DNA from: Paenibacillus harenae DSM 16969
Lineage (GTDB): Bacteria > Bacillota > Bacilli > Paenibacillales > Paenibacillaceae
Direction of reading: 5' to 3'
Length of the DNA: 64,000 nucleotides
Assembly (NCBI RefSeq): GCF_000422465.1
Contig: NZ_KE383845.1
Location: 524,004-588,003, forward strand
Shown here: piece after piece, positions 42,629 to 51,980 of the stretch
Position numbering within the stretch: position 1 is the stretch's first letter
Layout of the letters: each line of letters begins with the position of its first letter
Translations under genes and position numbers: made by a program
Notes under the pieces: generated by a model
Seen by the model: only the letters and a program-made list of their open reading frames with translations
What the model was told of the DNA's origin: nothing
Databases searched by the model: none

Positions 42629-44259
42629 ACGTACTGCTTGTAGATGACGATTACTTTGTCGTAACGGCGCTGGAGAAGAAGATTAACTGGCAGGCGCTCT
42701 CGATCGATCATGTCTATACCGCCTATAATATCGCCCAGGCGCAGGAGCTGCTTAGGCAGCATCAGATTCAAATCCTTATATGCGATATCGAGATGCCGCA
42801 GGGCAGCGGCCTCGAGCTGCTTGCCTGGATCCGGGAGGAGCATTACCCAACGCGCTTTGCTCAATCGGCGTTAGCCGGAAGAGAAAAGTCAGGAGTTCAA
42901 GCCATCTTCCTGACCAATTACGCCGATTTCAACTATGCGCAGAAGGCGATCGAGCTGCAAAGCTTTGACTATTTTCTAAAGCCGATCGAGTTCGACAAGC
43001 TGACGCTTATTATCCAGAAGGCGGTCGCCAAGGCCAATGAACAGCAGGATTACGCGAAAGCGGTCCAGGCGGGCTACTACTGGCAGAAAAATCAGAAAAA
43101 CGTGCAGGAGCATTTCTGGCGCAAGCTGATTACGGGGAAAAGCTATTCCAATCCGGCGAATATTATCCATTTGAACGAGGAGCAGAACCTTTCTTACGAA
43201 TTGACGGACAGGGTGCTGCCCGTGCTCATTCATGTATTCCCTTACGAGGAGAGCCTGGGGAGAAAAGATAAGGATCTGTTTGATTTTGCGCTGCTGAACG
43301 TGCTGTATGAGCTGTTTCAGGACCCCCGATTCACGGTCGAATCGATCGTGGAGTTCAAAGAATACAATTGGATGGCGCTGCTGAAATGGAAGGAGCAGCC
43401 AGATTCCGGTATCGTGCAAAACATCTGCGCTACAATCATTCCAAGAGCGAATCAATACCTGAAGAGCGATATATGCTGCATGATTGCCGCCAGCGGCAAG
43501 CTGGAAGACATCCATCAGGTCATAAAGGACCTGCTCGGCATGAATGAGAAGATCATTAAGCACCGTAACCAGACCTTCCTGCTCTCGCAGTATGAGCAAT
43601 CGGAAGCCTCTTATACGCCGCCTGACTTGACGCTGTTGGAGCAGCTGCTGGAGCAGAACGATCCGCATGCCTTTCTTGAGGAAACGAGCGGCTACTTGCT
43701 GGGGTTATCCCGTACGCAAATGTTAAATGCATCCGTCCTTAGCCTGTTCCGGCTCGATATGGTGCAGCTTGTCTACGCCTATCTCAAAAGCAAGGAAATA
43801 CTGGCTCACAAAATGTACACGGGGAGAACGAACGACCAATTATTCATGCAGTCGCTTCATTCGATCGAGGATATGGAGCACTATCTCCGGTACTTGGTGA
43901 ACACCGCGACGGAATACCGGAATTTCACGGAGCAGCCGAAGTCCGTCGTAGAAGAGATCAAGCAGCATATCCGTACCCACTGCGGCGATGAGCTGTCCAG
44001 AACGAGCCTGGCCGAGATCGTCTATCTGAATCCCGATTATTTGGCGCGGCTGTTCAAGAAAGAAACGGGCATTTCCCTCGGCAGCTATATTATTCAAGCC
44101 CGCATCAGGGCTGCCAAGCATTTGCTCGAGACGACCCAGCTGTCCGTGAATGCGATTGCGGGCAAAACCGGCTACAGCAATTACTCCTACTTCACGAAGC
44201 TGTTCAAGCAGGAAACCGGCTGCACGCCTGTTGAGTACAGGAGGAACCGTTTCGCTTGA
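42625..44259 (+). CDS. YesN-type response regulator with an insertion in the receiver domain
   Basis: 544 residues. Receiver with acid pocket D7-D9 and phospho-acceptor D54 (LICDIEMPQG). About 16 additional residues, RFAQSALAGREKSG at 77-90, lie between helix 3 and the strand AIFLTNYADF, where family members usually read straight through. The C-terminal AraC domain starts near 445 (RTSLAEIVYLNPDYLARLFKKETG, AIAGKTGYSNYSYFTKLFKQETG). GAAGGGAG lies ahead of the ATG at 42625, and the overlap ATGA with the kinase couples translation. Probably controls the divergent importer operon. Confidence 0.92.
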   Translation: MNVLLVDDDYFVVTALEKKINWQALSIDHVYTAYNIAQAQELLRQHQIQILICDIEMPQGSGLELLAWIREEHYPTRFAQSALAGREKSGVQAIFLTNYADFNYAQKAIELQSFDYFLKPIEFDKLTLIIQKAVAKANEQQDYAKAVQAGYYWQKNQKNVQEHFWRKLITGKSYSNPANIIHLNEEQNLSYELTDRVLPVLIHVFPYEESLGRKDKDLFDFALLNVLYELFQDPRFTVESIVEFKEYNWMALLKWKEQPDSGIVQNICATIIPRANQYLKSDICCMIAASGKLEDIHQVIKDLLGMNEKIIKHRNQTFLLSQYEQSEASYTPPDLTLLEQLLEQNDPHAFLEETSGYLLGLSRTQMLNASVLSLFRLDMVQLVYAYLKSKEILAHKMYTGRTNDQLFMQSLHSIEDMEHYLRYLVNTATEYRNFTEQPKSVVEEIKQHIRTHCGDELSRTSLAEIVYLNPDYLARLFKKETGISLGSYIIQARIRAAKHLLETTQLSVNAIAGKTGYSNYSYFTKLFKQETGCTPVEYRRNRFA

Positions 44260-44264
44260 ACGAG

Positions 44265-44308
44265 AATAACCCTGGCGCGGCTAAGGCTTCGACTGCGTCA
44301 GGGTTATT
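44265..44308 (+). terminator. Terminator of the kinase-regulator operon
   Basis: AATAACCCTG and CAGGGTTATT form a perfect ten-bp stem, followed by TT, just after the regulator stop. Confidence 0.85.
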
Positions 44309-44333
44309 TTCACATTCTTTCTATAAAAAATAC

Positions 44334-44349
44334 CCCTGATTCGTCAGGG
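44334..44349 (-). terminator. Terminator of the GH32 operon
   Basis: CCCTGA and TCAGGG pair around a four-nt loop; on minus the stem is followed by GGTATTTTTTA. Confidence 0.8.
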
Positions 44350-44433
44350 CTTGCACGGCCAAAGCCATTGGTCCCCCCGCCTTCGATCGCTCCTATCACC
44401 ATGTCGTTTCTCCTCATTATGCGGATTTTCCCG

Positions 44434-45918
44434 TCATACGCCTACGGCCGAATAAATTGAATTTAACGGATGAAGCGTAAGCGAAACGAGCTTGGCGTCT
44501 CCGCCGATCGCGTAGAGCTCCAAACCCGTACTGGACAGATCGGGAAAAATTAGATTCGTAAGAACGACCTCGCCGCCGTTCGCAAACACTTCGATCGAGG
44601 AGTTGTCGACGAACAGCCGCAGCTTCAACCTACCGCCGTCAAGCACGCAGCTAGCGCCATGCTTGCAGGCGAATGCCTCATGGAAGTCATGCTCCCCCGA
44701 ATTGCGGCGGTCGACGGACAACGTCCCCTCCGCGGCGTCATAGCAGACAACCGTCTCCTCCCGCTCGGATTTGCGAAGCTTAAGGCCAACCTCACGCGCG
44801 GCTCCCATATCGATTTCGCATTCGATTTCGAAACGATCGCCGCTCGCGTCCTCCAGCATATTTCCCCCCGGACGAATGGCCGTTTCCGACCAGCTTTGCG
44901 TCTGCCCGCGAAGGCGGCTAAGCTCGGATACCGGCATTTGCGTAAGACGGATGCCGGACGATCCGCTCTTCAGCCGCAATACCCTCGGAAGCGTCATGGC
45001 GCTCCGCCAGCTGACGGTCGGAGTTAGATTCGCGTATTTCCAATTGCTCATCCAGCCGATGAACAGCTTGCCGTTATCCTCTCCATGAACATCCGACCAA
45101 GTAACACCGGCATAATTGTCTCTGCCATGATCGAGCCACAGGATTGTATCCGGGGCGGCATCGTTAACAAAAGCGCTGCCGTCGAAATCTCCGACAAAAT
45201 ATTGCGTTCTCGATCCTTCCTTAAACTGAGGATGGTCGCCGATGCTGACGATCAATACCCACTTGGTCCGATCGACCCTGTCGTCTACCGGAAGCTCGAT
45301 TAAATCCGGGCATTCCCATACGCCGTCATGGGAGCCTTCGGCCGCGCCGAACTCGCTTTCGAAGCTCCATTCCTTCAAGTTCGCCGAAGCGTAGAACTGA
45401 ACGCGGTCTCCCGCAGCGAGCACCATCACCCACCGCTGCTTCGCTTCGTGCCAGAATACTTTCGGATCGCGGAAATCGGGGATTTGCTCATTGCACAGCA
45501 CCGGATTTCCTTCGTACATCGTCCATGTACGGCCCTTGTCGAGGCTATAAGCAAGGCTTTGCCGTTGTCTTGACCTATTCGTTTCCGGATCGTTGTCCGC
45601 ATGGGTGAATATCGCCACCAAGCCCGGTTTTCCCGAGAAAAGACCGCTCGTATCGTCCCTGTCGACGACCGCGCTGCCCGAGAAGATGACGCCGTTCCGG
45701 TCCGGCTTTAGCGCGATTCCGCGGTGCTCCCAATGGATCAGGTCCTTGCTGATCGCGTGTCCCCAATGCATCGGCCCCCAGGTCGTGCCGTCCGGGTGAT
45801 GCTGATAAAACAAATGATATTCCCCGTCGAAATACACCATCCCGTTCGGATCGTTCATCCACTTGGAAGGCGGCGAAAAATGAAACTGCGGACGGTACTT
45901 TTCTCTATAATCGATCAT
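44434..45918 (-). CDS. GH32 glycoside hydrolase (sucrose/fructan hydrolase)
   Basis: 494 residues with the five-blade propeller motifs of GH32: WMNDPNG with nucleophile Asp23, FRDPKVFW (transition-state Asp) and WECPDL (acid/base Glu). A C-terminal beta-sandwich follows (LRLFVDNSSIEVFANGGEVVLTNLIFP). No signal peptide, so it cleaves imported sucrose, sucrose-6-phosphate or short fructans in the cytoplasm. The ATG at 45918 follows GGGAG. It is the last gene of an operon with a solute-binding protein and two permeases; the importer therefore probably carries fructo-oligosaccharides. Confidence 0.95.
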   Translation of the reverse strand: MIDYREKYRPQFHFSPPSKWMNDPNGMVYFDGEYHLFYQHHPDGTTWGPMHWGHAISKDLIHWEHRGIALKPDRNGVIFSGSAVVDRDDTSGLFSGKPGLVAIFTHADNDPETNRSRQRQSLAYSLDKGRTWTMYEGNPVLCNEQIPDFRDPKVFWHEAKQRWVMVLAAGDRVQFYASANLKEWSFESEFGAAEGSHDGVWECPDLIELPVDDRVDRTKWVLIVSIGDHPQFKEGSRTQYFVGDFDGSAFVNDAAPDTILWLDHGRDNYAGVTWSDVHGEDNGKLFIGWMSNWKYANLTPTVSWRSAMTLPRVLRLKSGSSGIRLTQMPVSELSRLRGQTQSWSETAIRPGGNMLEDASGDRFEIECEIDMGAAREVGLKLRKSEREETVVCYDAAEGTLSVDRRNSGEHDFHEAFACKHGASCVLDGGRLKLRLFVDNSSIEVFANGGEVVLTNLIFPDLSSTGLELYAIGGDAKLVSLTLHPLNSIYSAVGV

Positions 45919-46008
45919 TTCTTCCACTCCCTGCGAATCATGCAGCCGGGGCATGGCCGTTGTTGGAAATAACTAACGAATGCTCCGGCTGCTTTCATCA
46001 TTCTATGC

Positions 46009-47607
46009 TTATTTGCTCACGTTTCTTTCATAACCGGCTTGTTTAACGTCCAGCCATTCCTGCAGTCCTAACCGGTCCAGTTCCTTCATGTAGCTATCCC
46101 ATTCGCCGTCGATTTTCCCGCCTTGAATCCATTCCGTGCGCTTCCGCAGCACATAGGCGAACAGGTCGGTTTCGATCGCGGAAAGCCGGTCCAATTCCTC
46201 CAAGGAGAAGAAGACTTTCGGGTAAATATGCTGCGCCTTCATATCCGGAACGTACACGTTCTTCAGGATATCCAGCCGCGAAGCGGCGTCGTCCGGTTTC
46301 GTCGTCACCTGCCCGTAGTAGGAGTCCAAAATAGCTAACGGTCCGCCGACGCTCGTTTTTTGCCTTAATTCGGCCGGCGCGGTTCCTTCGAGCGGCAAAT
46401 GCTTCAGCATTTGCGCGGCTTCGTCGAATTCGAAAATGTTTTGCTGCGTTTCATCCCCGTAAGTACCCCAGTTGTTTTGTACCGATTGAAGCGGATCGTA
46501 CAGCTGATCCATCCATTTGGCCGTGGCTTCCAGATTTTTGTTGTCTTTCGTCACGACCATCCGGCCTCGGTCCAGCCCCATGCCGTTCGTTCTGGCCACG
46601 TTTTTTTGTCCGGACGGACCCGCGAGCGCCGGCATCGGTTCGAACTTATCGTTCATGCCGGTCACGTTTGCCTTATCCCACGTGAAGTACAAGCCGTACA
46701 CGTCTTCTTTCCCTTTGGCGATAAAAGTGTTCCAATCCTGCGTAATAAATTCGCTGTCGATTAAACCTTCTTTGTGCAATTCATGAAGGTAGCCGACGCC
46801 TTCCTTAAATCCGTCGCCCAAGGCGGCAAAGTTAACCTTGCCGTCGTCGCCGACCAGCGTCAGATCCCAGTTGTAGCCTTGGCCGAACGACCCGAACAAG
46901 AAGCCGACGTCCTCGTTGCCGCCGTTGGAATTAATGAAGGACAGCGGAATTTCATCCGCTTTGCCGTTGCCGTTCGGATCTTCGGTTTTGAAAGCTAGCA
47001 GCACCTGCTTGAGCTCCGCCGTCGTTGTCGGCATTTCGAGTCCAAGCTTCTTCAGCCACTCAACGTTAATCCAAGGAATGTTGTTGACCGAGTGGATGCT
47101 CTCTCTGTCCGAGCCGAGCTCCTCGATCCAAGGCAGCGAATAAATATGCCCGTCCGGTGCGGTAATCATCGATCTGTACTGAGGCGCCTGGTCCAGCACC
47201 TTCTTGAAATTAGGCATATGATTTTCAATGATGTCGTCAAGCGGGATAATGGTTCCGTCTTTGGCCAGCTTCAATAGATCGTAGTCGCCGAGTCCGGCGT
47301 CGAAGATCGCATCCGGAAGCTCGCCGGTCGCAAGCGCCAAATTCCGTTTTTCCGCGAACACGTCGTTCGTATAATTTTTCCAGTCGATGCGGATGCCCGT
47401 TTTTTCCTCCATGCGCTGGAAAACGAGTTTTTTATTCGGATCCGGCGGCGCGAGCACGGAGCTTTGCGTCATAAAGTGAAGCGTCACTTTCCCGTCAGTT
47501 CCAGCACCGGTATCGCTTTCCTTCGCGCCCGAATTCCCGCTGCAGCCCGTAACGGCCAACAATGCCGCCAGCGTTAGGTACGCAACTGTTTTCTTTGTTT
47601 TTTTCAA
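46009..47607 (-). CDS. Solute-binding lipoprotein of the fructan-type importer
   Basis: 532 residues when started at the TTG at 47607, which has GGAGGG seven nt upstream. Lipobox LAVTGC with the lipidated Cys at residue 22. The mature part shows LHFMTQSSVLAPPDPNKKL, the loop TEDPNGNGKADEIPLSF and the segment RTNGMGLDRGRMVVTKD, as in LplA-type proteins. Upstream codons to 47685 overlap the permease end and lack a binding site. It is placed between permeases and the GH32 enzyme, so a fructan-derived oligosaccharide is the likely ligand. Confidence 0.93.
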   Translation of the reverse strand: MKKTKKTVAYLTLAALLAVTGCSGNSGAKESDTGAGTDGKVTLHFMTQSSVLAPPDPNKKLVFQRMEEKTGIRIDWKNYTNDVFAEKRNLALATGELPDAIFDAGLGDYDLLKLAKDGTIIPLDDIIENHMPNFKKVLDQAPQYRSMITAPDGHIYSLPWIEELGSDRESIHSVNNIPWINVEWLKKLGLEMPTTTAELKQVLLAFKTEDPNGNGKADEIPLSFINSNGGNEDVGFLFGSFGQGYNWDLTLVGDDGKVNFAALGDGFKEGVGYLHELHKEGLIDSEFITQDWNTFIAKGKEDVYGLYFTWDKANVTGMNDKFEPMPALAGPSGQKNVARTNGMGLDRGRMVVTKDNKNLEATAKWMDQLYDPLQSVQNNWGTYGDETQQNIFEFDEAAQMLKHLPLEGTAPAELRQKTSVGGPLAILDSYYGQVTTKPDDAASRLDILKNVYVPDMKAQHIYPKVFFSLEELDRLSAIETDLFAYVLRKRTEWIQGGKIDGEWDSYMKELDRLGLQEWLDVKQAGYERNVSK

Positions 47608-47659
47608 ATTGAACCCTCCTCTTTTAGTTCGAAAAAACAAATCTATGCCAGCCCGTTCC

Positions 47660-48541
47660 TTACTTAATGGAACCGACCATGACACCTTTCTCGAAATACT
47701 TCTGGAAAAACGGATACATCACGATAAGCGGTAGGCTGGAGATGACGATGGACGCGTATTTAATGATTTCGGATAAACGCTTCAGCTCCGCCATGGCCAA
47801 TTGATCCGCGATCATCCCGGGGCTTACCTGGTTTTGGATCAAGATGGATCTAAGCACCAATTGAAGAGGTTGCAGCTTTACGTTTTCCAAATAAATCATG
47901 GCGTCGAAATAGGAGTTCCACTGCCCGACGAAAGCGTATAAGGCGAGTACGAAAATAATCGGCTTGGACAGCGGCAGTACGATTTTGAGGAAAATGAGCG
48001 CGTCCGAAGCGCCGTCCACCCGGGCAGCCTCGTTCAATTCCTTCGGAATGCTTTTGAAAAACGTTCTGGCGAGGATAATGTTCCACACGTTCAAGGCTCC
48101 GGGCAGGATAACGGCCCAAGGCGTATCCAGCATGCCCAGATCCTTGACCACCAGGTAGGTAGGAATTAATCCTCCTCCGAAAAACATCGTAACGAGAAAC
48201 AGCGTCATCAATAGTTTATGGCCGACGAAACCGTCCACGGATAACGGATAGCCCGCGAAGACGGACACCATCACCGTCACGAGCGCAAATGCCGCGGAGT
48301 ATAACAAGGCGTTTACGAATCCCCTTAGCATGGCGTCATTGGACAGAATGAGCTTATAGCCTTCTACGCTGTAGTCGGACAGACGAAAGGAAAAGCCTTT
48401 GTTCAAAAGCGCCGTCGGCTCCATAAATGACGCTACGACGACATAAATTAACGGCACTGCCACGAGCAAAACGGCGAGCGTTAATAGAACATAGTTCAAT
48501 GTCAAAATAATCCGGTCTAGCCGGCCAGGTTTAATGTTCAT
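47660..48541 (-). CDS. YtcP/LplC-type permease of the fructan-type importer
   Basis: 293 residues, six membrane segments, EAA loop EAARVDGASDALIFLKIVLPLSKP and C-terminus MYPFFQKYFEKGVMVGSIK. The ATG at 48541 follows AAAGGAG seven nt away; a GTG one codon upstream is less likely. It follows the other permease by 17 nt. Confidence 0.94.
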   Translation of the reverse strand: MNIKPGRLDRIILTLNYVLLTLAVLLVAVPLIYVVVASFMEPTALLNKGFSFRLSDYSVEGYKLILSNDAMLRGFVNALLYSAAFALVTVMVSVFAGYPLSVDGFVGHKLLMTLFLVTMFFGGGLIPTYLVVKDLGMLDTPWAVILPGALNVWNIILARTFFKSIPKELNEAARVDGASDALIFLKIVLPLSKPIIFVLALYAFVGQWNSYFDAMIYLENVKLQPLQLVLRSILIQNQVSPGMIADQLAMAELKRLSEIIKYASIVISSLPLIVMYPFFQKYFEKGVMVGSIK

Positions 48542-48558
48542 CACGCGGCTCCTTTCGG

Positions 48559-49518
48559 TTAATAGAGGCCTTCCCCTTCGTTTAATTTCTTCACGATGAA
48601 ATTAACGAGAATCAGCAGGATGACATTGATGACGGAATTGAACAGCCCGATCGCGGCGGAGTAGGAATAATCGCCTGATTGCAAGCCCACCTTGTAGACG
48701 TAGGTCGGAAGAATTTCCGAGGCCGGCAGGTTCATCGCCGTTTGCATCAGGTAGGCCTTCTCGAAGCCGATCGCCATAATGCCGCCGGCGGCTAATATAA
48801 AGACGATCGCCATGACCGGCCTTATCGTCGGCAAATCGATATTCCAAATTCTCTGGAGCAGATTGGCGCCGTCTATCGTTGCAGCGTTATGCAGCTCGGG
48901 ATCGACGCCAGCAAGCGCTGCCACGTAAATGATGGAGGCCCAGCCCGCTCCCTGCCATATGCCCGACAGGATATAAATCGTTCGGAAGTACGCAGGATCG
49001 GACATGAACGTTATCGGGTGTCCGGCCATGAGGGTGACGATTTTGTTAATCGGCCCCGTAGGGGAGAGGAAGATAAAGATCATCCCGACGATAACGACGA
49101 CGGAAATAAAATTCGGCGCGTACAAAATCAATTGAATGTTCTTCTTGACCGCCGCTTTGCGAAGCTGATTCAGCATCAGCGCGAGTAAAATCGGGACCGG
49201 GAAGCCGAGAATGAGGCCGTATACGCTCAGCTTCAGCGTGCTCATGAAGATGAGCTCAAAATTCGGCGCGTTCAGAAACTTCGCAAAATACTCGAAGCCT
49301 ACCCAATCGCTCCCAAAAATTCCCTTGCTGTAGCTAAAATCCTTAAAAGCGATAATGACGCCGTACATGGGCACATACTTGAAAAGGATGGTCAGAATGA
49401 GAGCGGGCGCCATCAGCCAATAAAGAAAATGATTTTTCTTCAAATAATCGATTTTACTCTTCAGCGAACCGCTCTTCTGGATGCTTCGCCTCCGGTCTGC
49501 CTCTAGTGAATGCTGCAA
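48559..49518 (-). CDS. LplB-type permease of the fructan-type importer
   Basis: 319 residues with a TTG start behind GGGGGGAAATCC. Six membrane helices, first FLYWLMAPALILTILFKYVPMYG; EAA-type loop HNAATIDGANLLQRIWNIDLPTI. First gene of the operon, divergent from the LacI regulator. Two palindromes of LacI-operator type lie directly upstream. Confidence 0.93.
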   Translation of the reverse strand: MQHSLEADRRRSIQKSGSLKSKIDYLKKNHFLYWLMAPALILTILFKYVPMYGVIIAFKDFSYSKGIFGSDWVGFEYFAKFLNAPNFELIFMSTLKLSVYGLILGFPVPILLALMLNQLRKAAVKKNIQLILYAPNFISVVVIVGMIFIFLSPTGPINKIVTLMAGHPITFMSDPAYFRTIYILSGIWQGAGWASIIYVAALAGVDPELHNAATIDGANLLQRIWNIDLPTIRPVMAIVFILAAGGIMAIGFEKAYLMQTAMNLPASEILPTYVYKVGLQSGDYSYSAAIGLFNSVINVILLILVNFIVKKLNEGEGLY

Positions 49519-50007
49519 GGATTTCCCCCCTAACGAATTTGCTCAAATTTACATTTGCACAAATTATTTTTGTTTTTTGATGCCAAGTAAGGGCTTTCAT
49601 GACTATCCGCAAATTCAATTTACATTCGTTCGCCGCAAAAGTCAATACATTTTAGTATATTTTTATTGTCATATGCACAAACAATTTGAACATAATATTT
49701 GTCATTTGTTTATTTAATTTGAAACATTCGCTTAGTTTTCGCTTTCTTCGTCCTCTTTTCTCTCGATTTCTTATAAATACACACATGCACGCCGTCACCA
49801 TTACTTGTGCATTTGTTTACTTTAAACAAATGAAATAAAATTGCTAATCACTTATTTGCAAATGCACATTTTTAACTACTTATTTTTGCGCATTTGTAAC
49901 TTTATTATTGATCTTTCATTCGGCTTAGGTTACATTTAGCTTAGAATGCGTCTGAAAATCTAAAGCAGCTGTGATCGGTTGATTATCCATAAAGGAGTCA
50001 AAAGCAA
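49519..50007. promoter_or_regulatory. Divergent control region with LacI-type operators
   Basis: AATTTGCTCAAATT (49536-49549) and ATTTGCACAAAT (49553-49564) are adjacent palindromes just upstream of the permease gene. Related TTTGCA/TGCAAA half-site clusters occur near 49673 (ATGCACAAACAATTTG), 49806 (TGTGCATTTGTT), 49854 (ATTTGCAAATGCACAT) and 49886 (TTTGCGCATTTGT). No gene lies in these 489 bp, which are very AT-rich. Confidence 0.6.
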
Positions 50008-51042
50008 ATGCGGAAAGAAAAAGTAACCATTCAATATATCGCGGACTCATTGGGGCTATCCAGAAATACGGTGTCGAAAGCGCTGAACGGAAGCGACACG
50101 ATCCCCCTCGAAACGCGCAACAAAGTGATCAAAAGAGCGATCGAGTTAAACTATAAGCAGTTCGCACTCGTCGAAGCGGAAATGAACGTATCGAAAAATC
50201 CCGGCAACATCGCGCTGTTAACGTCCAACATGCCGAACAACTCCCATTTCGGCACCTCCTTGCTTAGCGGGCTCGAGAAAAAAATCAGTTCCGAAGGATA
50301 CAATTTATCCATTCATATCGTACGCGAAGCCGAGATCGAAGCGCCCGTGCTGCCCGTTAATTTCGATAAAAGCAAAGTAGACGGAATCGTATGCATCGAG
50401 CTCTTCGATAAAAACTATACGGATTTCATTAGCGCCCTGGGTCTCCCGACCATATTCATCGATTCCACGGCCGAGCTCTTTTATCCGGAGCTGCGCGGGG
50501 ATTTATTACTAATGGAGAATGAACAAAGCACCTGCTTCATGACGAAGAAATTAATCGCTAGCGGCTGCGAAACAATCGGTTTCATCGGGGATTACAACCA
50601 TTGCAAAAGCTTTAACGAACGATGGATCGGCTTCAATAAAGCAATGAATGCCTCCCGGCTGCAGCCGGACGACGCCTTCAACATCACGGAAAAGGACCGG
50701 TATTTTACCGATTCCAAATGGCTGGAACAGCAGCTGGACCGGATGGGGAGGCTCCCGTCCGCCTTTATATGCGCCAATGATTTTATCGCCATTAACGTCT
50801 TGCGGATTTTGAAAAATAAAAATGTCCGAATCCCCGAGGATGTTCGGGTATGCGGATTTGACGACTCCCCGGAATCGCAAATCGTGGAGCCCCACCTGAC
50901 GACCGTTCACATTTACCGGGATGAAATGGGCATCCTGGCGGCCGAAATGCTGCTCGCCAGGGTTCAAAATCCGGATAAGCCCCCTCAAGTCACCCATGTG
51001 AAAACAACGCCCATATTCAGGGAATCGTCCGGCGGCCTATAA
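50008..51042 (+). CDS. LacI-family transcriptional regulator
   Basis: 344 residues. N-terminal helix-turn-helix VTIQYIADSLGLSRNTVSKALNG with hinge helix, then a periplasmic-binding-protein-like sensor domain (NIALLTSNMPNNSHFGTSLL, DGIVCIELFD, GCETIGFIGDY, SAFICANDFIAINVLRIL, VCGFDDSPESQIVEPHLTTV). It should repress the divergent fructan-type operon until a sugar binds. GGAG lies upstream of the ATG. In contrast to the other importers, no two-component system is near. Confidence 0.94.
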   Translation: MRKEKVTIQYIADSLGLSRNTVSKALNGSDTIPLETRNKVIKRAIELNYKQFALVEAEMNVSKNPGNIALLTSNMPNNSHFGTSLLSGLEKKISSEGYNLSIHIVREAEIEAPVLPVNFDKSKVDGIVCIELFDKNYTDFISALGLPTIFIDSTAELFYPELRGDLLLMENEQSTCFMTKKLIASGCETIGFIGDYNHCKSFNERWIGFNKAMNASRLQPDDAFNITEKDRYFTDSKWLEQQLDRMGRLPSAFICANDFIAINVLRILKNKNVRIPEDVRVCGFDDSPESQIVEPHLTTVHIYRDEMGILAAEMLLARVQNPDKPPQVTHVKTTPIFRESSGGL

Positions 51043-51099
51043 ATCGAATAAAAAACAAACTTAGGCTCTCATCTTCATGAAGATGAGGGCAATAAATAG

Positions 51100-51134
51100 A
51101 AATAACGACCGAGCGCATCGCGCGGTCGTTATTT
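51100..51134. terminator. Bidirectional terminator after the LacI gene
   Basis: AAATAACGACCG and CGGTCGTTATTT form a perfect 12-bp stem with A and T runs on both sides. A second palindrome, CTCATCTTCATGAAGATGAG, lies at 51068-51087. Confidence 0.88.
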
Positions 51135-51218
51135 CTAATTGTAAATGAATACATTACTCTCTAATCGTTTGACGATCAGGCTCGGAGTACGCAATAATCA
51201 TGCGGCATGGCTTCCAGC

Positions 51219-51980
51219 TTATGTTTGTATCCCGAATCCGTTCTTCAGGAAAGATAAGCATTCGGCCATTCCTTCCTCGATCTCTCCTCCGCTTTCTTCA
51301 TCCGCCGATACCCATCCGCTGTAACGGACATCCCTAATCGCTTCAAAAATTGGCTGGAATGCGATCGCTCCCCGGCCAAGAATCTGCCACTCGCCCTCTG
51401 AGAAGTCCTTCATATGGAAATTGTCAATGACGGACTTGAAGCTTCTAATGAGCTCCGCGCAATCGTCTATTCCCGACTTGACCAAATGCGCGGTATCGAT
51501 TGTCAAACCGACGCTTCCTTGCCGCACGCGGTCGAAGAAGAGATCAAAGTCCTCCCGGTACATGACGGGCTGATCGTAATGATGATGCAAGGAGAGCTTT
51601 AAACCATGCTGTTGCGCTTCCTCCCCCATATCCGACAAGATGTCCGCATACCTCCGGATATCCTCAGCGGTCACCTTGCTTCTGGATACGCCGTGGCAGA
51701 AGATGATTAGTCCTGTACCAATCTTCCGGCCGAATCGAAATTTCTCGCGAAGCGATTCCAACCCTTGCTCATCCAGGCTTCCCCCCGCGATCAAGGCGGA
51801 TCCTGCGCTTTCAAGATGACCCCACTCCTCCAGGAAACGCTCGGGCTGTCTCAGATACGGGGCATATTGTCCGTGCTTCAGCTGCAACCCCTGGTAGCCG
51901 GACGCCCTATACTGCTGAAACAACCGATCCCGTTCATCGTCTGTCCCGGTAGGCCTTGAGAAAGCAAACTTCAGCGTCAT
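51219..51980 (-). CDS. Sugar phosphate isomerase/epimerase-like TIM-barrel protein
   Basis: 253 residues with the xylose-isomerase-like TIM barrel: GYQGLQLKHGQYAPYL, LIIFCHGV, LSLHHHYDQPV, VGLTIDTAHLVKSG (metal-binding Asp and His), IDNFHMKDFSEGEW and a late Glu in YSGWVSADEESGGE. These give the usual metal site of two Glu/Asp and two His. Substrate unknown, probably a keto-sugar or inositol derivative. Its start overlaps the preceding Gfo/Idh stop by four bases, so both act in one route. Confidence 0.9.
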   Translation of the reverse strand: MTLKFAFSRPTGTDDERDRLFQQYRASGYQGLQLKHGQYAPYLRQPERFLEEWGHLESAGSALIAGGSLDEQGLESLREKFRFGRKIGTGLIIFCHGVSRSKVTAEDIRRYADILSDMGEEAQQHGLKLSLHHHYDQPVMYREDFDLFFDRVRQGSVGLTIDTAHLVKSGIDDCAELIRSFKSVIDNFHMKDFSEGEWQILGRGAIAFQPIFEAIRDVRYSGWVSADEESGGEIEEGMAECLSFLKNGFGIQT

